This document shows, one piece after another, positions 1 through 9,467 of a stretch of 39,922 nt of DNA (position 1 is its first letter; each line of letters starts with the position of its first letter). A program made the position numbers and the translations under genes. Source of the DNA: Zygophlyctis sp. KS116. Taxonomy: Eukaryota > Chytridiomycota. The DNA lies in assembly GCA_054661495.1 (NCBI GenBank), contig BAAFSQ010000077.1, forward strand, positions 1 through 39,922, written 5' to 3'. The notes beneath the pieces were generated by a model, which ran no database searches, was not told the origin of the DNA, and saw only the letters and a program-made list of their open reading frames with translations.

Positions 1-3000
1 TTCAGTTTTAGCTTCAGATTCAGTTTTAGCTTCAGATTCAGCTTCAGTTCAAGGGCCAGGCTCGGATCGGTCCTGGGCAGAGTGAGTTTTTTAAATTAAA
101 TTCCAGTTGTGTATCCCCGCAAAAAGTTGCAAGTAGGTTCCTGTCACCACACCTTAAAGTTGATGCTGATGATTTGGAAAAGAAACAGGCAAAGGCACAG
201 GAATTAAGACAGTCGGCATTGGATATTAAAACAGAACAATGGAAGTCAAAGGCAGGAAAGGTATTTTTTATAAATTCTAAAAAAAAGATTGAGGCTGTAC
301 GTAAAATTCAGGCTGAAAATTTAAAAATGTTAAAGGATTCTTTAGTGGAGAAGCAAAAAAATGCTCAAGTGGTATTTATAATGACCTGAAATATTAGCAA
401 CGTTCACTCTATTTAAATTCTAGGAAATGGGAAGGTTCTTCTATTCCTGGGTATTTTCAAATACTTATAAATAGGTCGCCAGTAAAAGCTATTGAGACTG
501 CTGAGGAAGAAAAGGATGAAGATGATGACTCTAATCGTAGAATGCATACGACTTCTATGCAGGTCGCTGCCATGGAGCGTCGTAAATTACAGGAAGAGCA
601 AAAAAGTTTGAAACGGGCGCAGGATGATCAAAAGCGTCGTAATATGGAGGCTAAAAAGGCTGAAGAAAGGCAAAAAAAAGATGCTGATAAACTTGCCCAA
701 AAACAAGAAAAAGTATAATGAAAAATTTAAAGAGTAGTTGCGTCGAATAGAAGAAATTAAGATTTCAAAGCAAGCCGAAGAAGATTCATTTGTAAGAATT
801 CAAATGTTTAATGAGTAGAGAAAAGAACTGGAAGAAAGGCTAGAGAAGGGCTCAAAGAGAAAAGAAGAACAAATGCGACAGGTGCGCCAAAAGGCTGCTG
901 CTGCCAATGAACAAGCTAGAGTAAGATCATCGCTAATTCAAGCATGCCGCTCTAATCCAGACAGTCAAGTTTGTTTAGTTTGCAATGTTGAGGTATTTTC
1001 GTAAATTTTGATCGTAGTTTCATCAAGATGATTTGCTTGCGCATAATGGTCATGAAATTTATCAAAGTGGTCGTAGTCCATCACCGCAGCATGTTTTGGC
1101 ATACGAAGGAAGTAAGAGTTGTTTAGTTCTCATTATATAGTGATTCCAAATGACAGATCCAAACTTTTAAAGAAGAGAATACGGAAGATCAGACAGGTTT
1201 GAATAATTCTAAATTTACATGCTTAGAAACTTCGAGAGAATGGAGCAGATTATATTTATATGCAAGAGCCACAAGATGGATCTAAACTTGCGATATTGCC
1301 GATATCACAAAATCTGATTCCTATATTTCAACAAGTACATTTAACTCGCACATTCAAGCATGACTCTAGTTCAACTGACTCAAGTCTGCGCGATTTATGT
1401 ACATTAATAGAGACAGATGTATTTTTGCTTCATTTCTAATTAAAAGGATCTTGCAAACTCTCTATACTTTTTTTCTTCGGGTCTAGTTAATGCTTTGGTT
1501 TTGGCATGCTCTTCTGTTGATGCAATGGGTAGACCCACACTGCCTCTAGAGTACATTATTAAAGTCTAATTTTAAGTGTACTTAATATGTGTACAAAGGC
1601 TCTTCAATATGCAACCCGTCAACACATTGCAAATGCTGAATTTCTTTTGTGTAATGAGAATATTTTGCTGTTGGAAATCATCGAAACACTCTCAAGAGTA
1701 ATGCATTATTGTACTCCTACTTCTGATATTTGCTTGATTGTAGCTTCAAGGCTTATGTCTATTATTACATCATGTCTTCTTTTGGAGGCTACAGAGCTTA
1801 TATCTACTCAAGAAACTATCATTAGGTGATATTTTTATGCTGAATTCATAGTTATTTATTAAATATTGACCTTGTCCAGAAAATTAGAAATTTTTATATC
1901 ATAGTTCACGGCCCAGTCACTTCAGATTCACCAATTCTGTCGTTTTTAAAAGATAGTAGCAGTCTTCTGCAAGCAATGACCAAATGTAGAAGGTGAATGA
2001 TGTTTTTCTAAACCGCAGTAGCTTACCAGTCTATTCTAGTCAAAAGATCTCAAACGGAAGCAACCATGATTTATTCTTAAAAGCATTTTTTGAAACCGAT
2101 TTAGTATGTATTATTACTATGCTTGACGCTCTACTTCTATTTAAAGGTGGACCAACTATATCTGCTGTTGAGCAAACATTACCGGAAGATTTAATTTATA
2201 TATCATATATGGGAATCAAGACACTTAATCAATTCTTTAATTATGACTTAATAATGGTAAATGCAAAGAAATTACTTATGCAAACCTTGGGGAAGCATGT
2301 GACAAAAAAAAAGGTGTATTATGCAAAAATGGTAACAACTGTGAGAATAAAAAATGTTGTATTAAGGACGGGAAAATTGTTACTAAATCTCAAAAAAGTG
2401 ACTGCTGACATGCGCTGCTGGGACAGACTTTAAAACTTTAAAAAAATGAAATTATCTCTCTTCACTCTGATTGCTTTTCTTTCGATTCCTATGGCAACTA
2501 CTGCAAAACTTAAAGTTGATGAAAAATGTTCCGCTCCAAATGCTTGTGCCAGTGGTCTTTATTGTGGTATCTACTCAATCAATCTTAAATGCAGAAGGCA
2601 TGCGCTTACAACTTTTCCATTTGGTAGTCTTCTGGATATATTATTGGAAGTCGCATGTATCATCATCCATCAATTTGGATAATCTTTTTCATGAAGTACT
2701 ACTTCTCCTTGGCTATACTTCCCTTTCAGACACACGTGGTCAAGAGATGCTCAGATTCGGACAAGGTACAGCCATCATCACCGTCTTGGCAGATTTAGAT
2801 TTTCATTATTATCTGGATCCAAGGTATATTTATTTACTATTGATATTAACTTTAAGACTGAAGGAGATCCTTTTCCCCACATTAATCAGTGCTATTTTCC
2901 AAGATGAATTAAATATCTCAATTTTAGAAGAAGACTTATCATTAGAGTTCTTGAAAGAGTTTATAGAAAATAGGCCTTTAGAATTGAAACTGGACCCGCG

Positions 3001-3061
3001 ATTCGCTCTCGAAAATCGCATACCAAGTCATTTTTTGGCTGAGATCCTAACCAGGCATTGA
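1..3061 (+). CDS. SCAPER: SCAPER-like protein, 5' end outside window, interrupted by a 328-bp insertion
   Basis: Spliced exons give a long charged coiled-coil, then a C2H2 finger (CxxC near 971-989, histidines near 1053-1064) and a helical C-terminal domain. The last part contains HEVLLLLGY, a DPRLKEILFPTL block and a C-terminus at 3061, as in SCAPER, an ER-linked cyclin-A-associated protein also tied to cilia; the assignment is from family memory. Introns are tiny: 82-106, 261-287, 372-397, 713-737, 792-818, 993-1017, 1993-2018, 2824-2856 and several between. The start codon lies upstream; the first residues form two SVLASD repeats. The frame is broken by the insertion at 2258-2585, where reading through meets a stop at 2431. 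Without the insert the frame runs from DLIMVNA directly into EGMRLQLF, matching the family. The 3' part from 1452 is duplicated downstream. Confidence 0.75.
2258..2593 (+). mobile_element. 328-bp insertion between TAAATGCA repeats, circularly permuted secreted Cys-rich ORF (unit A)
   Basis: TAAATGCA occurs at 2258-2265 and at 2586-2593; neighbouring bases differ, so the direct repeat is exactly 8 bp. Between them the sequence is foreign to the SCAPER frame. It holds two half-genes in reversed order. The 3' half (from 2265 to a TGA at 2406-2408) is cysteine-rich. The 5' half (ATG 2446 to 2593) has a signal peptide followed by cysteines. Joining 2593 to 2266, as on a circle, makes one uninterrupted 96-codon frame with only 37 bp (2409-2445) between stop and start. 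Joining 2257 to 2586 restores SCAPER. I see no transposase, terminal inverted repeat or poly(A) tail. It is best described as an integrated (or excisable) minicircle; the mechanism is inferred. Confidence 0.75.
2265..2593 (+). pseudogene. Split, order-reversed gene for a small secreted ten-cysteine protein
   Basis: The 5' half (2446-2593) encodes a 20-residue signal peptide (MKLSLFTLIAFLSIPMATTA), then four cysteines at residues 28, 34, 40 and 49. The 3' half (2265-2408) continues in frame only if the ends are joined across the TAAATGCA repeat. It adds cysteines at 61, 69, 75, 80, 81 and 96, giving ten in about 76 mature residues. The spacing, with a CC pair, is typical of disulfide-rich extracellular proteins, but I do not recognise the family and give no function. 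In the linear order the gene is not readable as one frame. A TAAAACTTTAAAAAA run lies just before the ATG. Confidence 0.65.
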
Positions 3062-3141
3062 AGTTGGAGGATATTAAAGATAAAATAATGTTTCATACTA
3101 AAACTTTTAATGTAAACTATTAATGAATTTATTGAGTTTCA

Positions 3142-3689
3142 CTAGATCAAATAGCAAAGATTGAAGAATATCATTAATCCTATCAAACTTGTTTCATATG
3201 CTAACTCAGCAGATGAGGTTGCTTGAGGTTTTGCAGTAACAGCAGATGTAAGATTACTTGGGATCTTTGCAGTTGCAACCAACAGCTTTGTTTCTTGATC
3301 AAACAGACGGAATTCACTGAAATCTCTAAAGGAGACTTGTGCTCCTGCGACACTTCTAAACTTGAATGTTTGCTCTCCATTTGATGCTGATGGATTAATA
3401 TTATCATCGGACAATGTCACACCATCTGCATTATCTCCCATGCCTCCATACCACTTACTGGTGCGAGCATTAAAGAATGTGAAATTAGTAACCTTAAACT
3501 ATGCATTAGATCTTTATAACTTACAGTACAACCATCAACAATCTGAATATTTCCAGACACTTGAATAGGAGAAGCCGTTAATACCTTTGTGATTGGAATA
3601 GTGATTGGTCCTTTAACATCTGATGGATCACATTTGGAGTAAGAACTGACCAATCCTAAGAAGGCAATAATAATCGCTGCAGAGATCAT
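3142..3689 (-). CDS. Secreted, probably GPI-anchored protein with DM13-like domain (paralogue 1, unit A)
   Basis: The start is ATG at 3689 with a short signal peptide (MISAAIIIAFLGLVSS). A 26-nt intron follows DGCT; splicing gives CTFKVTNFTF and then SKWYGGMG. The domain pattern (SGNIQIVDGC, NFTFFN, WYGGMGDN, VSFRDFSEFRLFD) is shared with the neighbour at 3820-4493. It loosely resembles the extracellular DM13 domain, which is a tentative assignment. The C-terminus is a Ser/Thr/Ala linker followed by a hydrophobic tail (GLMIFFNLCYLI), as in GPI-anchored proteins. It lies convergent to SCAPER, 80 bp away. A surface role is inferred from topology only. Confidence 0.7.
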
Positions 3690-3819
3690 TTTATTTTTTT
3701 CAAAAGTCTTTGAATAGATTTTGTATTTTTAGCTGACCTTGTTTCCAATCCCTAAAAATAGCCAAATTATACTCTTATATAAATAAATACAAAATTGTAC
3801 AATAAGTTTATTGTCTGTT

Positions 3820-4493
3820 TTATAATGCCAAAAGCATCATCAATAGTCCGACAAGATCGGATGGATTAGCCGTAAATGCACTAGAATCAATACCGGTGGG
3901 ACGTGATGTCGGATAGTTTCCATTTCCAACACCAGTTGATTTTGGCCCAGAAGATCCTGTTCCTGTTCCTGTTCCAGTAGATCCTGTAGTTCCTGTTCCA
4001 GTAGATCCTGTAGTTCCAGTTCCAGATGATCCTGTTCCTGTACTACTTCCTAGTCCAGATAAAACGCTTGCTGGAACTGCAGCAGTGGCGATAAGTGTCT
4101 TTGTAGAATCATCAAAAAGACGGAACTGGTTAAAGTCTCTGAATGATACTTCTGATCCAACAACATTTCTAAATGTAAATGTCTGACCTCCAGAAGGATT
4201 AACTACATCATCAGCTACAGTAATCCCAGCTGGACCAGATCCCATCCCTCCATACCATTTAGCAGTTCCAGAATTTGTAAGCGAGAATCCAACAACTTTA
4301 AACTATGCATTAGATATTTATAACTTACAGTACAACCATCAATAATTTCAATACTTCCAGACAATTGAATGGGAGATGTTATTAAAACCTTGGTGATTGG
4401 AATAGTGATGGGTCCCTTGACATCTGATGGACTACATTTGGAGTAAGCTGAAACTGCACTTAAGACTGAAGCTAACACTGCGATTGAGATCAT
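3820..4493 (-). CDS. Secreted, probably GPI-anchored protein with DM13-like domain and Gly/Ser/Thr repeat stalk (paralogue 2, unit A)
   Basis: Starts at ATG 4493 (MISIAVLASVLSAVSA), chosen over an upstream in-frame Met because it matches the signal peptide of the paralogue at 3689. A 26-nt intron follows DGCT as in the paralogue. The domain shares YSKCxPSDVKGPITIPITKV, KWYGGMG and VSFRDFxxFRLFD with it. A low-complexity stalk of Gly/Thr/Ser (TGTGTTGS type), coded by 24-bp DNA repeats near 3960-4030, separates the domain from a hydrophobic C-terminal tail (LVGLLMMLLAL). The two genes are same-strand tandem paralogues; the stalk is the main difference. Function unknown; likely cell-surface or wall. 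Confidence 0.7.
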
Positions 4494-4648
4494 TTCTTTT
4501 TTCGAGAGATCTATAAATAGATCATGGCTTAAATCCTGTGATTCTATTATTAGCCAGTCTATTATTAGAAACATCGCATGACCAAATTACATCATAAATA
4601 TTTCTATAGATATCGAGATAGTTAACGATAGCGCTTAATAAATTAAAA

Positions 4649-5436
4649 ATGTACCAAGAGTTGAAGGGAATTTCATTTGAATATGCTCCAGAATTGCCAA
4701 AACTATCGCAGTTGAGTTTTATACAAGTTGCTGCAGAATCGCTACATTCTTTTGCTTTGGAGGAAACAGTAATCAGAGAATATCATGAGCGACTTCAAAC
4801 CATGTCTGCGCTCAAGGACGCCCGTGAATTTAGGAATAAGCAACGGATAGAACATTGGAAACTGCAAGAAATAAGAAAAGCCCCAGGATATTCTGCTAAA
4901 ACTCTTGAGCCGACTCCATCTACAGGCTTAAAGCCAGTCGCTAGCACATCAAAAACGTTTGATCTTGGAGAATTTGAAGCCAATTACTCTGCCGATCCTT
5001 GGGAATTGAATTCAATGGAAAATGAATTAAATGTGCTGCAGGACGTACTATCATCATCGTCCAATCTTACATCAAATGCATCTTCGCCGATCAAACCAAT
5101 TAATGCCATAAACTCTACTAATACAGTTAATATTAGAAAGTTTACTCAAATGGGATTTCTGTCTCAAGATGTGGAAGTTATCATTGACAAGTTTGCAAGT
5201 AAATCGGACTCTGAGGTATTTTTTAAATTTCTAAATTATAGATTATTGAATATCTGGTCAATTTTCAGAATTTAAAGAAACAAGGATTTGTTCAAAAAAC
5301 TATTATTGATGCACTTGAATTATATACTGAATATGAAATAAGAAATAAGTATTGTGGAATGGTTTTATCATTGTCCGATATGGGTTTCGATTATCCATGC
5401 AAACTCTCTATACTTTTTTTCTTCGGGTCTAGTTAA
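4649..5436 (+). pseudogene. UBAP1-like gene, 3' truncated and fused at the duplication junction (unit A)
   Basis: Identical to the complete gene at 8595-9424 up to 5397. Exon 1 (4649-5215) and the 26-nt intron (5216-5241) are intact. At 5398 the duplication junction replaces the last part of the C-terminal UBA region with out-of-frame SCAPER sequence. The frame adds about 14 residues after DYP and stops at TAA 5434-5436. The product would lack most of its third UBA helix bundle. It keeps its own promoter region (4494-4648), so a truncated protein could still be made. Confidence 0.75.
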
Positions 5437-7007
5437 TGCTTTGGTTTTGGCATGCGCTTCTGTTGATGCAATGGGTAGACCCACACTGCCTCTAGAGTAC
5501 ATTATTAAAGTCTAATTTTAAGTGTACTTAATATGTGTACAAAGGCTCTTCAATATGCAACCCGTCAACACATTGCAAATGCTGAATTTCTTTTGTGTAA
5601 TGAGAATATTTTGCTGTTGGAAATCATCGAAACACTCTCAAGAGTAATGCATTATTGTACTCCTACTTCTGATATTTGCTTGATTGTAGCTTCAAGGCTT
5701 ATGTCTATTATTACATCATGTCTTCTTTTGGAGGCTACAGAGCTTATATCTACTCAAGAAACTATCATTAGGTGATATTTTTATGCTGAATTCATAGTTA
5801 TTTATTAAATATTGACCTTGTCCAGAAAATTAGAAATTTTTATATCATAGTTCACGGCCCAGTCACTTCAGATTCACCAATTCTGTCGTTTTTAAAAGAT
5901 AGTAGCAGTCTTCTGCAAGCAATGACCAAATGTAGAAGGTGAATGATGTTTTTCTAAACCGCAGTAGCTTACCAGTCTATTCTAGTCAAAAGATCTCAAA
6001 CGGAAGCAACCATGATTTATTCTTAAAAGCATTTTTTGAAACCGATTTAGTATGTATTATTACTATGCTTGACGCTCTACTTCTATTTAAAGGTGGACCA
6101 ACTATATCTGCTGTTGAGCAAACATTACCGGAAGATTTAATTTATATATCATATATGGGAATCAAGACACTTAATCAATTCTTTAATTATGACTTAATAA
6201 TGGTAAATGCAAAGAAATTACTTATGCAAACCTTGGGGAAGCATGTGACAAAAAAAAAGGTGTATTATGCAAAAATGGTAACAACTGTGAGAATAAAAAA
6301 TGTTGTATTAAGGACGGGAAAATTGTTACTAAATCTCAAAAAAGTGACTGCTGACATGCGCTGCTGGGACAGACTTTAAAACTTTAAAAAAATGAAATTA
6401 TCTCTCTTCACTCTGATTGCTTTTCTTTCGATTCCTATGGCAACTACTGCAAAACTTAAAGTTGATGAAAAATGTTCCGCTCCAAATGCTTGTGCCAGTG
6501 GTCTTTATTGTGGTATCTACTCAATCAATCTTAAATGCAGAAGGCATGCGCTTACAACTTTTCCATTTGGTAGTCTTCTGGATATATTATTGGAAGTCGC
6601 ATGTATCATCATCCATCAATTTGGATAATCTTTTTCATGAAGTACTACTTCTCCTTGGCTATACTTCCCTTTCAGACACACGTGGTCAAGAGATGCTCAG
6701 ATTCGGACAAGGTACAGCCATCATCACCGTCTTGGCAGATTTAGATTTTCATTATTATCTGGATCCAAGGTATATTTATTTACTATTGATATTAACTTTA
6801 AGACTGAAGGAGATCCTTTTCCCCACATTAATCAGTGCTATTTTCCAAGATGAATTAAATATCTCAATTTTAGAAGAAGACTTATCATTAGAGTTCTTGA
6901 AAGAGTTTATAGAAAATAGGCCTTTAGAATTGAAACTGGACCCGCGATTCGCTCTCGAAAATCGCATACCAAGTCATTTTTTGGCTGAGATCCTAACCAG
7001 GCATTGA
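5398..7007 (+). pseudogene. SCAPER-like gene, 5' truncated second copy (unit B)
   Basis: Copy of 1452-3061 without the coiled-coil, the zinc finger or any promoter. It begins inside the exon that reads ANSLYFFSSGL in unit A, but here it is joined behind the truncated UBAP1-like gene in a different frame. It also carries the TAAATGCA-flanked insertion (6204-6539). With no start, a broken front and an interrupted frame it should be non-functional. The last exon, ending at TGA 7005-7007, is unchanged. Confidence 0.8.
6204..6539 (+). mobile_element. 328-bp TAAATGCA-flanked insertion, second copy (unit B)
   Basis: Same structure as 2258-2593 shifted by 3,946 bp: TAAATGCA at 6204-6211 and 6532-6539. 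The cysteine-rich 3' half ends at TGA 6352-6354 and the signal-peptide half starts at ATG 6392. Its presence in both units shows the insertion preceded the tandem duplication, or that both are products of the same assembly problem. Confidence 0.75.
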
Positions 7008-7087
7008 AGTTGGAGGATATTAAAGATAAAATAATGTTTCATACTAAAACTTTTAATGTAAACTATTAATGAATTTATTGAGTTTCA

Positions 7088-7635
7088 CTAGATCAAATAG
7101 CAAAGATTGAAGAATATCATTAATCCTATCAAACTTGTTTCATATGCTAACTCAGCAGATGAGGTTGCTTGAGGTTTTGCAGTAACAGCAGATGTAAGAT
7201 TACTTGGGATCTTTGCAGTTGCAACCAACAGCTTTGTTTCTTGATCAAACAGACGGAATTCACTGAAATCTCTAAAGGAGACTTGTGCTCCTGCGACACT
7301 TCTAAACTTGAATGTTTGCTCTCCATTTGATGCTGATGGATTAATATTATCATCGGACAATGTCACACCATCTGCATTATCTCCCATGCCTCCATACCAC
7401 TTACTGGTGCGAGCATTAAAGAATGTGAAATTAGTAACCTTAAACTATGCATTAGATCTTTATAACTTACAGTACAACCATCAACAATCTGAATATTTCC
7501 AGACACTTGAATAGGAGAAGCCGTTAATACCTTTGTGATTGGAATAGTGATTGGTCCTTTAACATCTGATGGATCACATTTGGAGTAAGAACTGACCAAT
7601 CCTAAGAAGGCAATAATAATCGCTGCAGAGATCAT
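7088..7635 (-). CDS. Secreted, probably GPI-anchored DM13-like protein (paralogue 1, unit B)
   Basis: Identical duplicate of the gene at 3142-3689: signal peptide, 26-nt intron after DGCT, WYGG and FRLFD motifs, hydrophobic tail. The whole gene with its upstream and downstream flanks lies inside the duplicated unit, so this copy should be as functional as the first and raises gene dosage. Confidence 0.7.
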
Positions 7636-7765
7636 TTTATTTTTTTCAAAAGTCTTTGAATAGATTTTGTATTTTTAGCTGACCTTGTTTCCAATCCCTA
7701 AAAATAGCCAAATTATACTCTTATATAAATAAATACAAAATTGTACAATAAGTTTATTGTCTGTT

Positions 7766-8439
7766 TTATAATGCCAAAAGCATCATCAATAGTCCGACAA
7801 GATCGGATGGATTAGCCGTAAATGCACTAGAATCAATACCGGTGGGACGTGATGTCGGATAGTTTCCATTTCCAACACCAGTTGATTTTGGCCCAGAAGA
7901 TCCTGTTCCTGTTCCTGTTCCAGTAGATCCTGTAGTTCCTGTTCCAGTAGATCCTGTAGTTCCAGTTCCAGATGATCCTGTTCCTGTACTACTTCCTAGT
8001 CCAGATAAAACGCTTGCTGGAACTGCAGCAGTGGCGATAAGTGTCTTTGTAGAATCATCAAAAAGACGGAACTGGTTAAAGTCTCTGAATGATACTTCTG
8101 ATCCAACAACATTTCTAAATGTAAATGTCTGACCTCCAGAAGGATTAACTACATCATCAGCTACAGTAATCCCAGCTGGACCAGATCCCATCCCTCCATA
8201 CCATTTAGCAGTTCCAGAATTTGTAAGCGAGAATCCAACAACTTTAAACTATGCATTAGATATTTATAACTTACAGTACAACCATCAATAATTTCAATAC
8301 TTCCAGACAATTGAATGGGAGATGTTATTAAAACCTTGGTGATTGGAATAGTGATGGGTCCCTTGACATCTGATGGACTACATTTGGAGTAAGCTGAAAC
8401 TGCACTTAAGACTGAAGCTAACACTGCGATTGAGATCAT
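7766..8439 (-). CDS. Secreted, probably GPI-anchored DM13-like protein with repeat stalk (paralogue 2, unit B)
   Basis: Identical duplicate of 3820-4493, with start ATG at 8439. The Gly/Ser/Thr stalk has the same length in both copies. Because 24-bp internal repeats usually change length quickly, this identity supports a very recent duplication or an assembly artefact. Confidence 0.7.
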
Positions 8440-8594
8440 TTCTTTTTTCGAGAGATCTATAAATAGATCATGGCTTAAATCCTGTGATTCTATTATTAGC
8501 CAGTCTATTATTAGAAACATCGCATGACCAAATTACATCATAAATATTTCTATAGATATCGAGATAGTTAACGATAGCGCTTAATAAATTAAAA

Positions 8595-9424
8595 ATGTAC
8601 CAAGAGTTGAAGGGAATTTCATTTGAATATGCTCCAGAATTGCCAAAACTATCGCAGTTGAGTTTTATACAAGTTGCTGCAGAATCGCTACATTCTTTTG
8701 CTTTGGAGGAAACAGTAATCAGAGAATATCATGAGCGACTTCAAACCATGTCTGCGCTCAAGGACGCCCGTGAATTTAGGAATAAGCAACGGATAGAACA
8801 TTGGAAACTGCAAGAAATAAGAAAAGCCCCAGGATATTCTGCTAAAACTCTTGAGCCGACTCCATCTACAGGCTTAAAGCCAGTCGCTAGCACATCAAAA
8901 ACGTTTGATCTTGGAGAATTTGAAGCCAATTACTCTGCCGATCCTTGGGAATTGAATTCAATGGAAAATGAATTAAATGTGCTGCAGGACGTACTATCAT
9001 CATCGTCCAATCTTACATCAAATGCATCTTCGCCGATCAAACCAATTAATGCCATAAACTCTACTAATACAGTTAATATTAGAAAGTTTACTCAAATGGG
9101 ATTTCTGTCTCAAGATGTGGAAGTTATCATTGACAAGTTTGCAAGTAAATCGGACTCTGAGGTATTTTTTAAATTTCTAAATTATAGATTATTGAATATC
9201 TGGTCAATTTTCAGAATTTAAAGAAACAAGGATTTGTTCAAAAAACTATTATTGATGCACTTGAATTATATACTGAATATGAAATAAGAAATAAGTATTG
9301 TGGAATGGTTTTATCATTGTCCGATATGGGTTTCGATTATCCAGATATTAAAAAGGTTTTGATTGAAAGTGAATTGGATTTGAATTTGGCTACAGAGACC
9401 TTAATATCAAAGTATTCTAAATAA
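8595..9424 (+). CDS. UBAP1-like ESCRT-I subunit with C-terminal overlapping UBA domains
   Basis: Exon 1 is 8595-9161, a 26-nt intron spans 9162-9187, and exon 2 ends at TAA 9422-9424, giving about 267 residues. The C-terminal ~105 residues form three linked UBA-type segments: FTQMGFLSQDV, LKKQGFVQKTIIDALELY and LSDMGFDYPDIKKVLIES. This is the arrangement of the SOUBA region of UBAP1, which binds ubiquitin in the ESCRT-I sorting complex at endosomes. The N-terminus (ELKGISFEYAPELP) could be the short UMA-type segment that docks on ESCRT-I, which is less certain. The middle is low-complexity, with DPWELNSMENEL. This is the only complete copy; the one at 4649 is truncated. It ends 43 bp from the convergent CFAP57 gene. 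Confidence 0.75.
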
Positions 9425-9467
9425 TGAACTTAGTCAATAAATAGCATATTGTATTAATAATTCGTTT

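Larger units (their letters stand above)
1452..5397. repeat. Tandem duplication, unit A (3,946 bp)
   Basis: This segment is repeated immediately downstream at 5398-9343 with a constant offset of 3,946 bp. Bases to the left of unit A (1451 T) and to the right of unit B (9344 G) no longer match, so the borders are sharp. I see no microhomology at the junction. The only difference I noticed is T1510 versus G5456, a Ser-to-Ala change in the SCAPER frame. Both borders fall inside coding exons (SCAPER on the left, UBAP1-like on the right). The unit holds the SCAPER 3' half with its insertion, two surface-protein genes and most of the UBAP1-like gene. Confidence 0.95.
5398..9343. repeat. Tandem duplication, unit B (3,946 bp)
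   Basis: Second copy of the unit at 1452-5397, head to tail. It starts in the middle of a SCAPER exon, so its SCAPER copy lacks the 5' half. It runs into unique sequence at 9344 and therefore carries the only complete UBAP1-like gene. All reading frames in the unit translate identically to unit A apart from the one change at 5456. Near-identity means either a very recent event, strong gene conversion or an assembly error. Confidence 0.95.

Noticed and set aside
738-818. In-frame TAG codons in SCAPER that could be read as glutamine (reassigned code)
   Set aside because: The flanks look coding, but removing 25- and 27-nt introns (713-737, 792-818) fits the general pattern, and CFAP57 splicing at 10490-10516 removes a similar TAG with exact homology. 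TAG is a genuine stop in the Pol5-like gene.
2409-2416. CATGCGCT octamer shared by 2409, 2599 and 5451
   Set aside because: Possibly a second recombination site, but two occurrences are ordinary SCAPER codons and no frame is restored by joining them, so I treat it as chance.
2471-2593. Long plus-strand frame before 2594 as native SCAPER coding sequence
   Set aside because: Only the part after 2586 matches SCAPER; the earlier part is an out-of-frame reading of the secreted gene's signal-peptide half.
2258-2593. Ciliate-type internal eliminated sequence as a firm call
   Set aside because: Bounding by a short direct repeat starting with TA is compatible, but nothing else identifies a ciliate and all three stop codons are used; kept only as an alternative.
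2257-2594. The SCAPER insertion as a long spliceosomal intron (GTAAAT...TGCAG)
   Set aside because: Splicing 2257-2594 would remove 338 nt and shift the SCAPER frame. All other SCAPER introns are 25-36 nt, and exact removal between the octamers restores the frame instead.
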